A stretch of DNA of 64,000 nt from Yinghuangia sp045039925. Its GTDB lineage: Bacteria; Actinomycetota; Actinomycetes; Streptomycetales; Streptomycetaceae. The stretch covers positions 7,068,001 through 7,132,000 of the forward strand of contig CP108400.1 of NCBI GenBank assembly GCA_045039925.1, written 5' to 3'. Position numbers and translations under genes: made by a program. Positions 53,350 through 60,495 of this stretch are shown here, one piece after another (position 1 is the first letter of the stretch; each line of letters starts with the position of its first letter). Under the pieces are notes generated by a model. The model was not told the origin of the DNA. It ran no database searches and was given only the letters and a program-made list of their open reading frames with translations.

Positions 53350-54366
53350 TTACCCGTTCGCCAAATCCGCGAGGAGTTTGAGGGCAGTGGGGTCCTTGGT
53401 GGTGACGATCATGTCGGTTACGTGCTTGTCGTCGCGCCAGGCGGTGTAGCGGTCGCGGATGCGGTCGGCGGAGCCGACGAGGGCGATCTCGTCGACGAAT
53501 TCGCTCGGGACGGCGGCGATGGCCTCGTCGCGGCGGCCTTCGAAGAAGAGGTCCTGGATGCGGTCCGCGGCGTCCGCGTAGCCGAAGCGGCGCATCAGGT
53601 CGGCGTGGAAGTTCTTGGACTTGGCGCCCATGCCGCCGACGTAGAAGCCCATGGCGGCCTTGATGGGGAACATGGCCTTTTCCAGGTCGTCTTCGAGGAC
53701 GACCTGGACCATCGGGGCGATGCGGAAGCCCTCGGGCTTGTCGCGGAGAGACTCGCCGTAGACCGCGGGGTTGTACGGCGACCAGTGCAGCGGCAGCCAT
53801 CCGTCGGCGATCTGCGTGGTCAGGTGGACGTTCTTGGGACCTTCCGCGCCGAGGAACAGGGGGATGTCGGCGCGCAGCGGGTGCGTGATCGGCTTGAGCG
53901 GCTTGCCGAGCCCGGTGCCGTCCTCGCCCCGGTAGGGGTGCTGCACGTAGCGGCCTTCGAGGGCTACGGGGCCCTCGCGGCGCAGGACCTGTCGGATGAC
54001 GTCGATGTACTCGCGGGTGAAGGTGAGCGGACTCTTCGGGAACGGCCGGCCGTACCAGCCCTCGACGACCTGCGGCCCGGACAGTCCGAGGCCCAGCATC
54101 ATGCGTCCGCCCGACAGGTGGTCGAGCGTGAGCGCGTGCATCGCGGTGGCGGTGGGGGTGCGCGCGGTCATTTGGGTGACGGCGGTGCCCAGGCCGATGC
54201 GCGAGGTGTTCGCGGCGATCCAGGTGAGCGGGGTGAAGGCGTCGGAGCCCCATGATTCGGCCGTCCACACCGAGTCGAAGCCGAGGCGCTCCGCCTCCTG
54301 CGCGGTTTCGACGAAGCCGGCCGAGGGGCCGCGCCCCCAGTACCCGAATGTCAGACCGAGCCGCAT
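53350..54366 (-). CDS. LLM class F420-dependent oxidoreductase (Rv3520c-like)
   Basis: 338 residues from ATG 54366 with GAGGAG upstream. Luciferase-like TIM barrel: LGLTFGYWG at the N-terminus, GTAVTQMTARTPTATAMHALTLDHLSGGRMMLGLGLSGPQVVEGWYG. Cofactor F420 is inferred from family. Mycobacterial Rv3520c is a KstR-controlled gene of the cholesterol cluster; here a perfect KstR-type operator lies 64 bp upstream, matching that regulation. Confidence 0.9.
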   Translation of the reverse strand: MRLGLTFGYWGRGPSAGFVETAQEAERLGFDSVWTAESWGSDAFTPLTWIAANTSRIGLGTAVTQMTARTPTATAMHALTLDHLSGGRMMLGLGLSGPQVVEGWYGRPFPKSPLTFTREYIDVIRQVLRREGPVALEGRYVQHPYRGEDGTGLGKPLKPITHPLRADIPLFLGAEGPKNVHLTTQIADGWLPLHWSPYNPAVYGESLRDKPEGFRIAPMVQVVLEDDLEKAMFPIKAAMGFYVGGMGAKSKNFHADLMRRFGYADAADRIQDLFFEGRRDEAIAAVPSEFVDEIALVGSADRIRDRYTAWRDDKHVTDMIVTTKDPTALKLLADLANG

Positions 54367-54429
54367 CGTGTTTCTCCTCATGGCCGCGGGGACGGCCCCT
54401 GAAGGGGCGTCAGGTTCCGCCTGGCACTG

Positions 54430-54443
54430 TAGAACACGTTTTA
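54430..54443. promoter_or_regulatory. KstR-type operator upstream of the F420 oxidoreductase
   Basis: TAGAACACGTTTTA, a perfect TNNAACNNGTTNNA match, close to the well-known mycobacterial consensus. Confidence 0.8.
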
Positions 54444-54471
54444 CTTTGATGACCATGGGGGGCCGGGAACG

Positions 54472-54514
54472 CCGAGGGGGCGCCCGCCGCGTTTCGCGGC
54501 GGGCGCCCCCTCGG
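54472..54514 (-). terminator. 20-bp stem terminator
   Basis: 54472-54491 pairs perfectly with 54495-54514 around a TTT loop. Ends the leftward membrane-protein gene at 54552 and insulates the F420 gene promoter. Confidence 0.88.
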
Positions 54515-54551
54515 GAGTCATACCGGTGCTACTGCGAGTGGTGAACCCGCA

Positions 54552-55328
54552 CTACGACTTCTGGATCCCCGAGACGTTCCACAGGACGCCGCGGACGCCG
54601 TCGACCTCGACCAGGAGGCCCTGGCCGTGCTGCTGGACCGCGAGGTACCACACGCCCGGGTTGAGCGACCCGGCCGGGGCGTTGGTCTGGGCGTCGACCA
54701 GCTGGCGCTGGTCCGGCACCGAGAACCAGTACGGCTGGAAGGACGGGTCCGCCGCGGACGGCGCGGGGGCGGGCGCCGGGGCGCCGCCGTACTGCGCCTG
54801 CTGCGGGGCGCCGCCGTAGGGGGCACCCTGCTGCTGCGGAGCGCCGTACGGGGCCTGCTGGCCGCCGTACGCACCCGCGGGAGCCGCCGAGCCGCCGCCA
54901 CCGAGGCCGAGCGGAGCCTTGAGGGCCGGAACCATCTCAGTGGCGATGACACCGGCGGCGAGGGCGAGCGTGCCGAGGAGGATGAAGATGCCTCCGATGC
55001 CCGCCTCCGTGCCGTCCGGGCCGCCGATTACTCCCCAGAGGGCGTAGATCGGCGAGACGGCCGCGAGCGGGGTGCCCCACTGGCGCAGCGTCAGGCCCGC
55101 GAACTGCGGCGGGCGGGGCATCAGGCCGCCGACGATGTACAGCACCGCGCCCACGATCGGGATCAGGACAAGTGCCGGGACTCCGGGGACAAAGTCGCCG
55201 GACCAGGCGTTCCAGCTGACCTCGTCGCTGACCTCGGCCTGGCGGAACGACATGAACGAGAAGATGAAGACGACGAGCGCGCCGACGGCAACGATTGCGT
55301 CACCGCGAGTCAGTTTCTTGATATCCAC
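54552..55328 (-). CDS. Four-helix membrane protein with conserved C-terminal module (paralogue A)
   Basis: 258 residues from GTG 55328 behind GGAGGAG. About four helices (VAVGALVVFIFSFMSF, LVLIPIVGAVLYIVGGL, AVSPIYALWGVI, IFILLGTLALAAGVIA) are followed by a Pro/Ala/Gln/Gly-rich linker and a compact C-terminal module WYLAVQQHGQGLLVEVDGVR ending VLWNVSGIQKS. The same module ends the neighbouring gene at 55549. No known function; cell-envelope location likely. Confidence 0.75.
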   Translation of the reverse strand: MDIKKLTRGDAIVAVGALVVFIFSFMSFRQAEVSDEVSWNAWSGDFVPGVPALVLIPIVGAVLYIVGGLMPRPPQFAGLTLRQWGTPLAAVSPIYALWGVIGGPDGTEAGIGGIFILLGTLALAAGVIATEMVPALKAPLGLGGGGSAAPAGAYGGQQAPYGAPQQQGAPYGGAPQQAQYGGAPAPAPAPSAADPSFQPYWFSVPDQRQLVDAQTNAPAGSLNPGVWYLAVQQHGQGLLVEVDGVRGVLWNVSGIQKS

Positions 55329-55548
55329 TAGTTGGGGTCTCCTCCCGAGGGGGTGGGCGCCGCCAGGGTACGGGGGCGACCCGAATTGCCGCACCGACCG
55401 CGCCCCCGCGCGCTGCCGGTGCATGGGGTTGATGTCTTCCGGTCGGACACTGTGCCAGATCCGGTCGGGGGCGGGTGTCCCACCGGTCGGGGGGCGACGC
55501 GGTGAGGCCCGGATTCATGGGGAAAGTTCGTCTTGTGTTGGGGTGTCG

Positions 55549-56532
55549 TTACTCTCCGCGCTGGATACCCGAGGTGTCCCACAGCACACCTCGGACCCCG
55601 TCCACCTCCACGATCAGGCCGTCGCCCGCGGGCTCGACGGCGAGGTACCAGCTGCCCGGCACCAGGGTGGCGACCGGCGTCTTGTCCAGGCCGCCCACCG
55701 GGAGCAGCGGGCGCTCCTCCGGTACCGCGAGCCAGAACTGGGCGAAGTCGGCGCCGGCGGACGGAGCCGGGGCCGAGCCGGGCGCGGAGCCCGGGGCGGA
55801 GCCGGGGCCCGAGCCGGAGGACGGTACGGGGGCCGGAGCGGGCATCGGAGCAGGCGCCGCGGCGGGCATGCCGGCTCCGTGGGTCATCGGCGGGGGCATG
55901 TGCGCGACCGGCGTTCCCGGCGGCATGACGGCCTGGCCGTACATGCCCGTGCCGTAGCCGGGCTGACCCGGCTGACCCGGCTGCTGCGGGATGTACCCCG
56001 CCGGGTACGCCGGCGCGGCGATGAAGAGCGGGTACGCGAGCCCCGGCACCCGGTCGATGACCATCAGCAGCAGCGCCATGATCAGCGTGAACGGCAGGAT
56101 CACGAACGCCCCGAAGCCGTGCTCCAGATCGATGCTGGAACCCTCGAACGCTTCGTCCGCGTTGCCGAAGACGTTGCCGCCGAGCGACCACAACGCCGCC
56201 CACGCGGCGACGACGGCGAAGGAGGTGGCCCACTGACGCAGCGTCAGCCCGCCGACGGGGCGCTGGTCGGCGTTCACCATGTACCGGTGCGCCACCAGGA
56301 GCACGAAAGAGATCAGCGGAAGCAGGATCACCACGGCCATGAGCGGCCAGTGGTCCTGCGCCCACGCGTTCACGTTGAGCGTGTCGCTGCCGCTCGAGCT
56401 GTCTTCGTCGTCGAAGCCGCTGGACCGGCCGCCTGCGGACGCCTTGAAATACGGTGCGAACGACATGCCGAAGATCAGGGCGACACAGACGAAGACGAGA
56501 CCGTCTCCCCGTGTCAGGCCTCTCTGGTTCAC
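55549..56532 (-). CDS. Four-helix membrane protein with conserved C-terminal module (paralogue B)
   Basis: 327 residues from GTG 56532 behind GAGGAG. Four helices within about 10-205, then a long linker rich in Pro, Gly, Ala and Met and a module WYLAVEPAGDGLIVEVDGVR ending VLWDTSGIQRGE, plainly related to paralogue A. TRGD at the N-terminus (LTRGDGLVFV against LTRGDAIVAV) is also shared, so the genes arose by tandem duplication. Function unknown. Confidence 0.75.
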   Translation of the reverse strand: MNQRGLTRGDGLVFVCVALIFGMSFAPYFKASAGGRSSGFDDEDSSSGSDTLNVNAWAQDHWPLMAVVILLPLISFVLLVAHRYMVNADQRPVGGLTLRQWATSFAVVAAWAALWSLGGNVFGNADEAFEGSSIDLEHGFGAFVILPFTLIMALLLMVIDRVPGLAYPLFIAAPAYPAGYIPQQPGQPGQPGYGTGMYGQAVMPPGTPVAHMPPPMTHGAGMPAAAPAPMPAPAPVPSSGSGPGSAPGSAPGSAPAPSAGADFAQFWLAVPEERPLLPVGGLDKTPVATLVPGSWYLAVEPAGDGLIVEVDGVRGVLWDTSGIQRGE

Positions 56533-56684
56533 GGTTCTCCTCAATGTCGCGATGGGGGACGTAGGCGCGAGGTTCCCGGATGTCCGGCGTGCCGCGGCGT
56601 TCGGAGTGCGGCCGAGCGCCACGGCTGACGGATCCGGGGGAGCTTACGGAAGTTCGCTGGTGCGTGCAGGTCGGGGCGTCCGGT

Positions 56685-57764
56685 TCACGTCCCCTTCATC
56701 AGGTAGTCGCGGATGCCGAAGGCGATTCCCTGGGCGGCCTTTTGGCGCCAGACCGGGTCGGTCATCCGGCCTGCGTCACCCGAGTTGCGCATGTTCCCGC
56801 ACTCGATGAAGACCTTCGGCACCGTCGACAGGTTCAGGCCGCCCAAGTCGTCGCGCACGTCGATGCCGTTCTGCCCGACGTAGTTCGACGGCTTCGCGCC
56901 GGTGCTCTGTGCGAACGCCTGGGCCAGCGCGTCGCCGAGGGCGCGTGACGGCACCATGATCGGGCCGGTGTCGGCCCCGTCGCCCTGCACCTTCGCGGGC
57001 ACGATCACGTGGAACCCGGTGCCGCTCGACGTCGCGCCGTCGCCGTGGATGGACACCACGGCGTCCGCGTGCGCGTCGTTGCCGATGCGGGCCCGCTCGT
57101 CCACGCAGGGGCCCCAAGGGCGGTCGCCGTCCCAGGTGAACACCACGTTGGCGCCCAGGGCGACGAGGACTTGGCGTGTGCGGTTGGCGACGTCGAGGGT
57201 GAACTCCGCCTCGGTGTAACCGGCGTTGGTCTCGGTGCCGGTCTCGTCGCAGTTCTTGCGGAAACCGCCGGCCTCGACCTGGCGGCCGATCTCGGTGGTG
57301 TGCCGCGAGTTGCCGGGGTTGTGACCCGGGTCGATCACCACGGTCTTGCCCGCGAGCGGTCTGGCGTCCGGCGCGCTCGTCCCGGGCCGCGGTGCGGTGC
57401 TCGGCGGCGTCGCGGGCGGCGGCGGGCCGGGGATGGACGGAAGCGGGCCCTGGGCACTCGGCGGAAGGCCGTCGGCCCGCGGCGGTACGGATTCGGGGGG
57501 CATGCCAACTCCCGTGCTGAGGGGGGAGGTTGCATCCGGCGGGGGAATTCGTGACGAGGACGCGGCGGATGCCGCGTCGGAACCGCCGTCGTCCGGCCAG
57601 CCGACCGCGAGCGCCGTGCCGCCGATGAGGGCCAGCGCGGCGACCGCGACGCCGACGGTGACGCGGGTACGCCTCCGGTCGGCCACGCGGCGGTCGCGGG
57701 CCTGGCGCCTGGGTGCGGGCGGGCTGTCCCAGGGCTCCCACGGATCGGACGGATCAGATGGCAA
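56685..57764 (-). CDS. N-acetylmuramoyl-L-alanine amidase (Amidase_3) with membrane anchor
   Basis: 359 residues from TTG 57764 (AAGGA upstream), overlapping the preceding gene by 11 bp. A basic N-terminus and one helix (VGVAVAALALIGGTALAVGW) anchor a Pro-rich stalk; the catalytic domain has VIDPGHNPG, the Glu in YTEAEF, SIHGDG and FIECGNMRN, the zinc ligands and catalytic Glu of Amidase_3. Cleaves the MurNAc-L-Ala bond in peptidoglycan on the outer face. Coupled with the preceding membrane protein. Confidence 0.9.
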   Translation of the reverse strand: MPSDPSDPWEPWDSPPAPRRQARDRRVADRRRTRVTVGVAVAALALIGGTALAVGWPDDGGSDAASAASSSRIPPPDATSPLSTGVGMPPESVPPRADGLPPSAQGPLPSIPGPPPPATPPSTAPRPGTSAPDARPLAGKTVVIDPGHNPGNSRHTTEIGRQVEAGGFRKNCDETGTETNAGYTEAEFTLDVANRTRQVLVALGANVVFTWDGDRPWGPCVDERARIGNDAHADAVVSIHGDGATSSGTGFHVIVPAKVQGDGADTGPIMVPSRALGDALAQAFAQSTGAKPSNYVGQNGIDVRDDLGGLNLSTVPKVFIECGNMRNSGDAGRMTDPVWRQKAAQGIAFGIRDYLMKGT

Positions 57765-59391
57765 GTTCGGTCCTTGTCGGCAGTCCGAAGCGGGTCGCGA
57801 TGCTGTTCCACGCCTGGACGAACGCCTGCTTGGCGGCGGTCGCCCGGCCGCTCGCGGCGTCTCCGGCGTCCTTGCTCGCCTGCCCGGCGCCGCATCCGCT
57901 GTCGGCCTGGGCCTGCGCCCAAGCAGCGTAGTGGGCGTCGGCACTCGCCGACTCCCGCCACGCGGTACGCAGGTCCGTGAGCGCGGGAGCGGCCTCCGGC
58001 AACGCGTCGAACTTCAGGGTGTCCAACTCGGTGAGCAGCGCGTTGCGCGAATCCGCGGCGCGCGACAGGTCGGTCGCCGCCGCGGTGAGCGCCGTGCACC
58101 CGCTCGCGTTGTTGACCGCGTTGATCACCGACTGGCGCGAGGCGCCGCTGTTGTCGAGCAGGCCGCTGAGTGCGGCGGCCTGGGTGCCGGGGTCGCCCGC
58201 GGGGGACGCGGACGGCGACGCCGAGGCGGACGGCGATGCCGACGCCGAACTCCCGGAGGAAGCCGAGGCGTTGCCGGACGGGTTCCCGCTGTCGCCGGGC
58301 CGTGCGGGTTGTGTCGTACGCCCGGTCGGCCCGGCGCCGGTGGGGTTGCCGGACGAGTCGGCGACGGTGGCGCTGTCGTCGTCCTGCCACGGCTGCATCA
58401 CGACCACGGTGATCGCGGCGGCGAGCAGGACCACGATCGCGGTGACGACGGCGAGCAGCCGGACGCTCGAACCACCTGAGCCACCCGAACCACCGGCGGG
58501 CGGCGCCGGCGGAATCGGCGCCCACACGTTGCCGGATGCGGTGGGCATCCCGGCGGCCGTGACAGGACCCGGTGTTCCGTGCGGGGGAGTGTAGGGGCCG
58601 GGCCCGAAGGGGCTCGGCGTGCCGCGCGGCGGCGTCCCCGGCACGGGGGTGCCGCGGGGCGGGGTGCGCGGGCCGGCCGCGGCGTCCGCGAAGGTCGCGC
58701 CGCGCGGCATGCGCGGCGGTTCCTGGCTACGGGCGAACCAGCCCGGGGACATCTCGTCGCCGTCTCCCGAGGCGACGTCGCCCGATATGAGAGGAGCGGC
58801 CGGGCCGGGGGCACCGGGAGCGGGAGCACCGGGAGGCGGCGGCCCGTACACCGTCGGCTCCGCGTCGGTACCGGGCTTGCCGGCGACGCCGCCGGTCAGG
58901 GCCGCGCCGGGCCGCGGCGGACCGGGGAGCGCGGGGGGTCCCGCCGCTCCCGGCGGCAGCGCGGCCGGGCCGCGTGCGGTGGGCTGCGACCACGGGCCGG
59001 ACGGCGGCGGACCGCCTGGTGCGCCCGGCGCTCCGGCCTGCGGGTTCGGGCCCGCGGCGGGCCTCGCGGGACCGAGGTGCACGTTCGGCGCCTGCGTTGG
59101 CCTTGGCGGCGGTCCTCCGGCCGACGAAGCCGGCAGGGCAGGCAAGGCGGGCGAGGCGTCCGATGGACGAGAGGACGCGGGCCCGGCGCCGGGCCGACCC
59201 TCCGCCGGCCGGTTCTGCACCGGTCCGTCCTGGGTCGGCCGATCCTCCACAGGCTGATCCTGCGCTGGCGGCCGCTCCGGTGCCGACGGGTCCTCGGCGG
59301 GTGCCCCCGGGGTCTGCCGACCCTCCGGTTGGCGTGTCCAGCGACGCGTCGCCGGATCCCAAACCCGCTCGTAGTGTTCGCCCTCGGCCAT
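57754..59391 (-). CDS. Single-pass membrane protein with long proline-rich cytoplasmic region
   Basis: 545 residues from ATG 59391 (GTG at 59427 or 59403 possible). Residues 1-305 are very Pro/Gly/Ala-rich with repeated TPPRGTP words, starting AEGEHYERVWDPATRRWTRQ. One helix (LLAVVTAIVVLLAAAITVVVM) leads to a Ser/Ala/Pro linker and an external helical domain with two cysteines (SGCTAL, DSGCGAG). Stop overlaps the amidase start, so they may act together in envelope remodelling. No family recognised. Confidence 0.7.
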   Translation of the reverse strand: MAEGEHYERVWDPATRRWTRQPEGRQTPGAPAEDPSAPERPPAQDQPVEDRPTQDGPVQNRPAEGRPGAGPASSRPSDASPALPALPASSAGGPPPRPTQAPNVHLGPARPAAGPNPQAGAPGAPGGPPPSGPWSQPTARGPAALPPGAAGPPALPGPPRPGAALTGGVAGKPGTDAEPTVYGPPPPGAPAPGAPGPAAPLISGDVASGDGDEMSPGWFARSQEPPRMPRGATFADAAAGPRTPPRGTPVPGTPPRGTPSPFGPGPYTPPHGTPGPVTAAGMPTASGNVWAPIPPAPPAGGSGGSGGSSVRLLAVVTAIVVLLAAAITVVVMQPWQDDDSATVADSSGNPTGAGPTGRTTQPARPGDSGNPSGNASASSGSSASASPSASASPSASPAGDPGTQAAALSGLLDNSGASRQSVINAVNNASGCTALTAAATDLSRAADSRNALLTELDTLKFDALPEAAPALTDLRTAWRESASADAHYAAWAQAQADSGCGAGQASKDAGDAASGRATAAKQAFVQAWNSIATRFGLPTRTELAI

Positions 59392-59584
59392 TTCGGATCC
59401 CGTCACGTACGGACCTCGTCGGGGCACTTAGTGTCCCGCCTCGGACACGGCCGTGTCACTGACTTAGTTGATGTTTGCCGGACTTCCCTCACCGTCGTCG
59501 ACAAGCCGCCAAACCGCTTGTCGACGAGACGACACAGATGACGACACGCATGACCACACACATGACGACACAGGTGACGGCAGA

Positions 59585-60259
59585 TCAGATCCCGTCGCCG
59601 GTACGCCGCAGCACGCGCAGCGACCCGTGCCCCGCGGCCTCCGTGAAGGCTCCCGAGGCGAGCGCCCGCAGGTACACCCGGTACGGCGCCTGCCCGCCCT
59701 CCTCCGGGTCCGGGAACACGTCGTGGATCACCAGCAGGCCGCCCTTGGCGACGTGCGGCGCCCAGCCCTCGTAGTCGCCGTTCGCGTGCTCGTCGGTGTG
59801 GCCGCCGTCGATGAAGACCATGCCGACCGGCGTGCTCCACAGCGGGGCGACCGTGCGGGAGTGGCCGACGAGCGCGACCACGTACTCCTCCAGGCCCGCC
59901 CGGAACAGCGTGCGGCGGAAGGTGGGCAGCGTGTCCATGACGCCCAGGTCGGGGTCCACCAGCGTCGGGTCGTGGTACTCCCAGCCCGGCTGCTGTTCCT
60001 CCGACCCCCGGTGGTGGTCGAGCGTGACGACGACCGTGCCGGCGTCGCGCGCGACCGCCGCGAGCAGGATCGTGGACCGGCCGCAGTAGGTGCCCAGTTC
60101 CAGCAGCGGGCCGACCTTCGCCGCCTCCACGGCCGCCGCGTAGAGCGCGGCTCCTTCGTCCGCGGGCATGAACCCGACGGCCGAGTCGAAGGCGTCCAGC
60201 ACGCGCGGGTCGATGGCGCCGCCGTCGGCGGCGGGGCGGTCCGTGGTGCGGTCCGTCAT
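59585..60259 (-). CDS. Class I SAM methyltransferase, Methyltransf_24/TylF-like
   Basis: 224 residues from ATG 60259 with AGGGGA upstream. GPLLELGTYCGRSTILLAAVA is motif I and MVFIDGGHTDEHANGDYEGWAPHVAKGGLLVIHDVFPDP is the metal-dependent O-methyltransferase-like core. Substrate unknown. A short unassigned gap with ATGACGACAC-like repeats separates it from the membrane-protein gene. Confidence 0.85.
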   Translation of the reverse strand: MTDRTTDRPAADGGAIDPRVLDAFDSAVGFMPADEGAALYAAAVEAAKVGPLLELGTYCGRSTILLAAVARDAGTVVVTLDHHRGSEEQQPGWEYHDPTLVDPDLGVMDTLPTFRRTLFRAGLEEYVVALVGHSRTVAPLWSTPVGMVFIDGGHTDEHANGDYEGWAPHVAKGGLLVIHDVFPDPEEGGQAPYRVYLRALASGAFTEAAGHGSLRVLRRTGDGI

Positions 60260-60397
60260 GCGGTCCCCTGCTCTTGAACCTCGGCGCCCCTGTCTTCTTC
60301 GGGGCGTGTCGGCGATCATCCTGCCGCAGCGGTCCGCGGGCTGCCGTGTCGAGGGCCACATCCGGAGCCGTACGGGGCCTCGGCACTCCCCATCAAG

Positions 60398-60411
60398 TGA
60401 AACGCGTTCTA
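60398..60411. promoter_or_regulatory. KstR-type operator upstream of the acyl-CoA dehydrogenase
   Basis: TGAAACGCGTTCTA, perfect TNNAACNNGTTNNA match, 84 bp before the start of the FadE34-like gene. Confidence 0.78.
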
Positions 60412-60495
60412 CTATCGCGGCGACGGGCGGCGGTTTTCGCACGCATCGCACGCATCGCAGGTACGGGCGTACAGCGAGAGCACTGGAGAGGGCAC

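Noticed and set aside
57754..59391. Serine/threonine kinase-like sensor reading of the proline-rich membrane protein
   Set aside because: No kinase or PASTA motif is present; only a disordered region, one helix and a small external domain.
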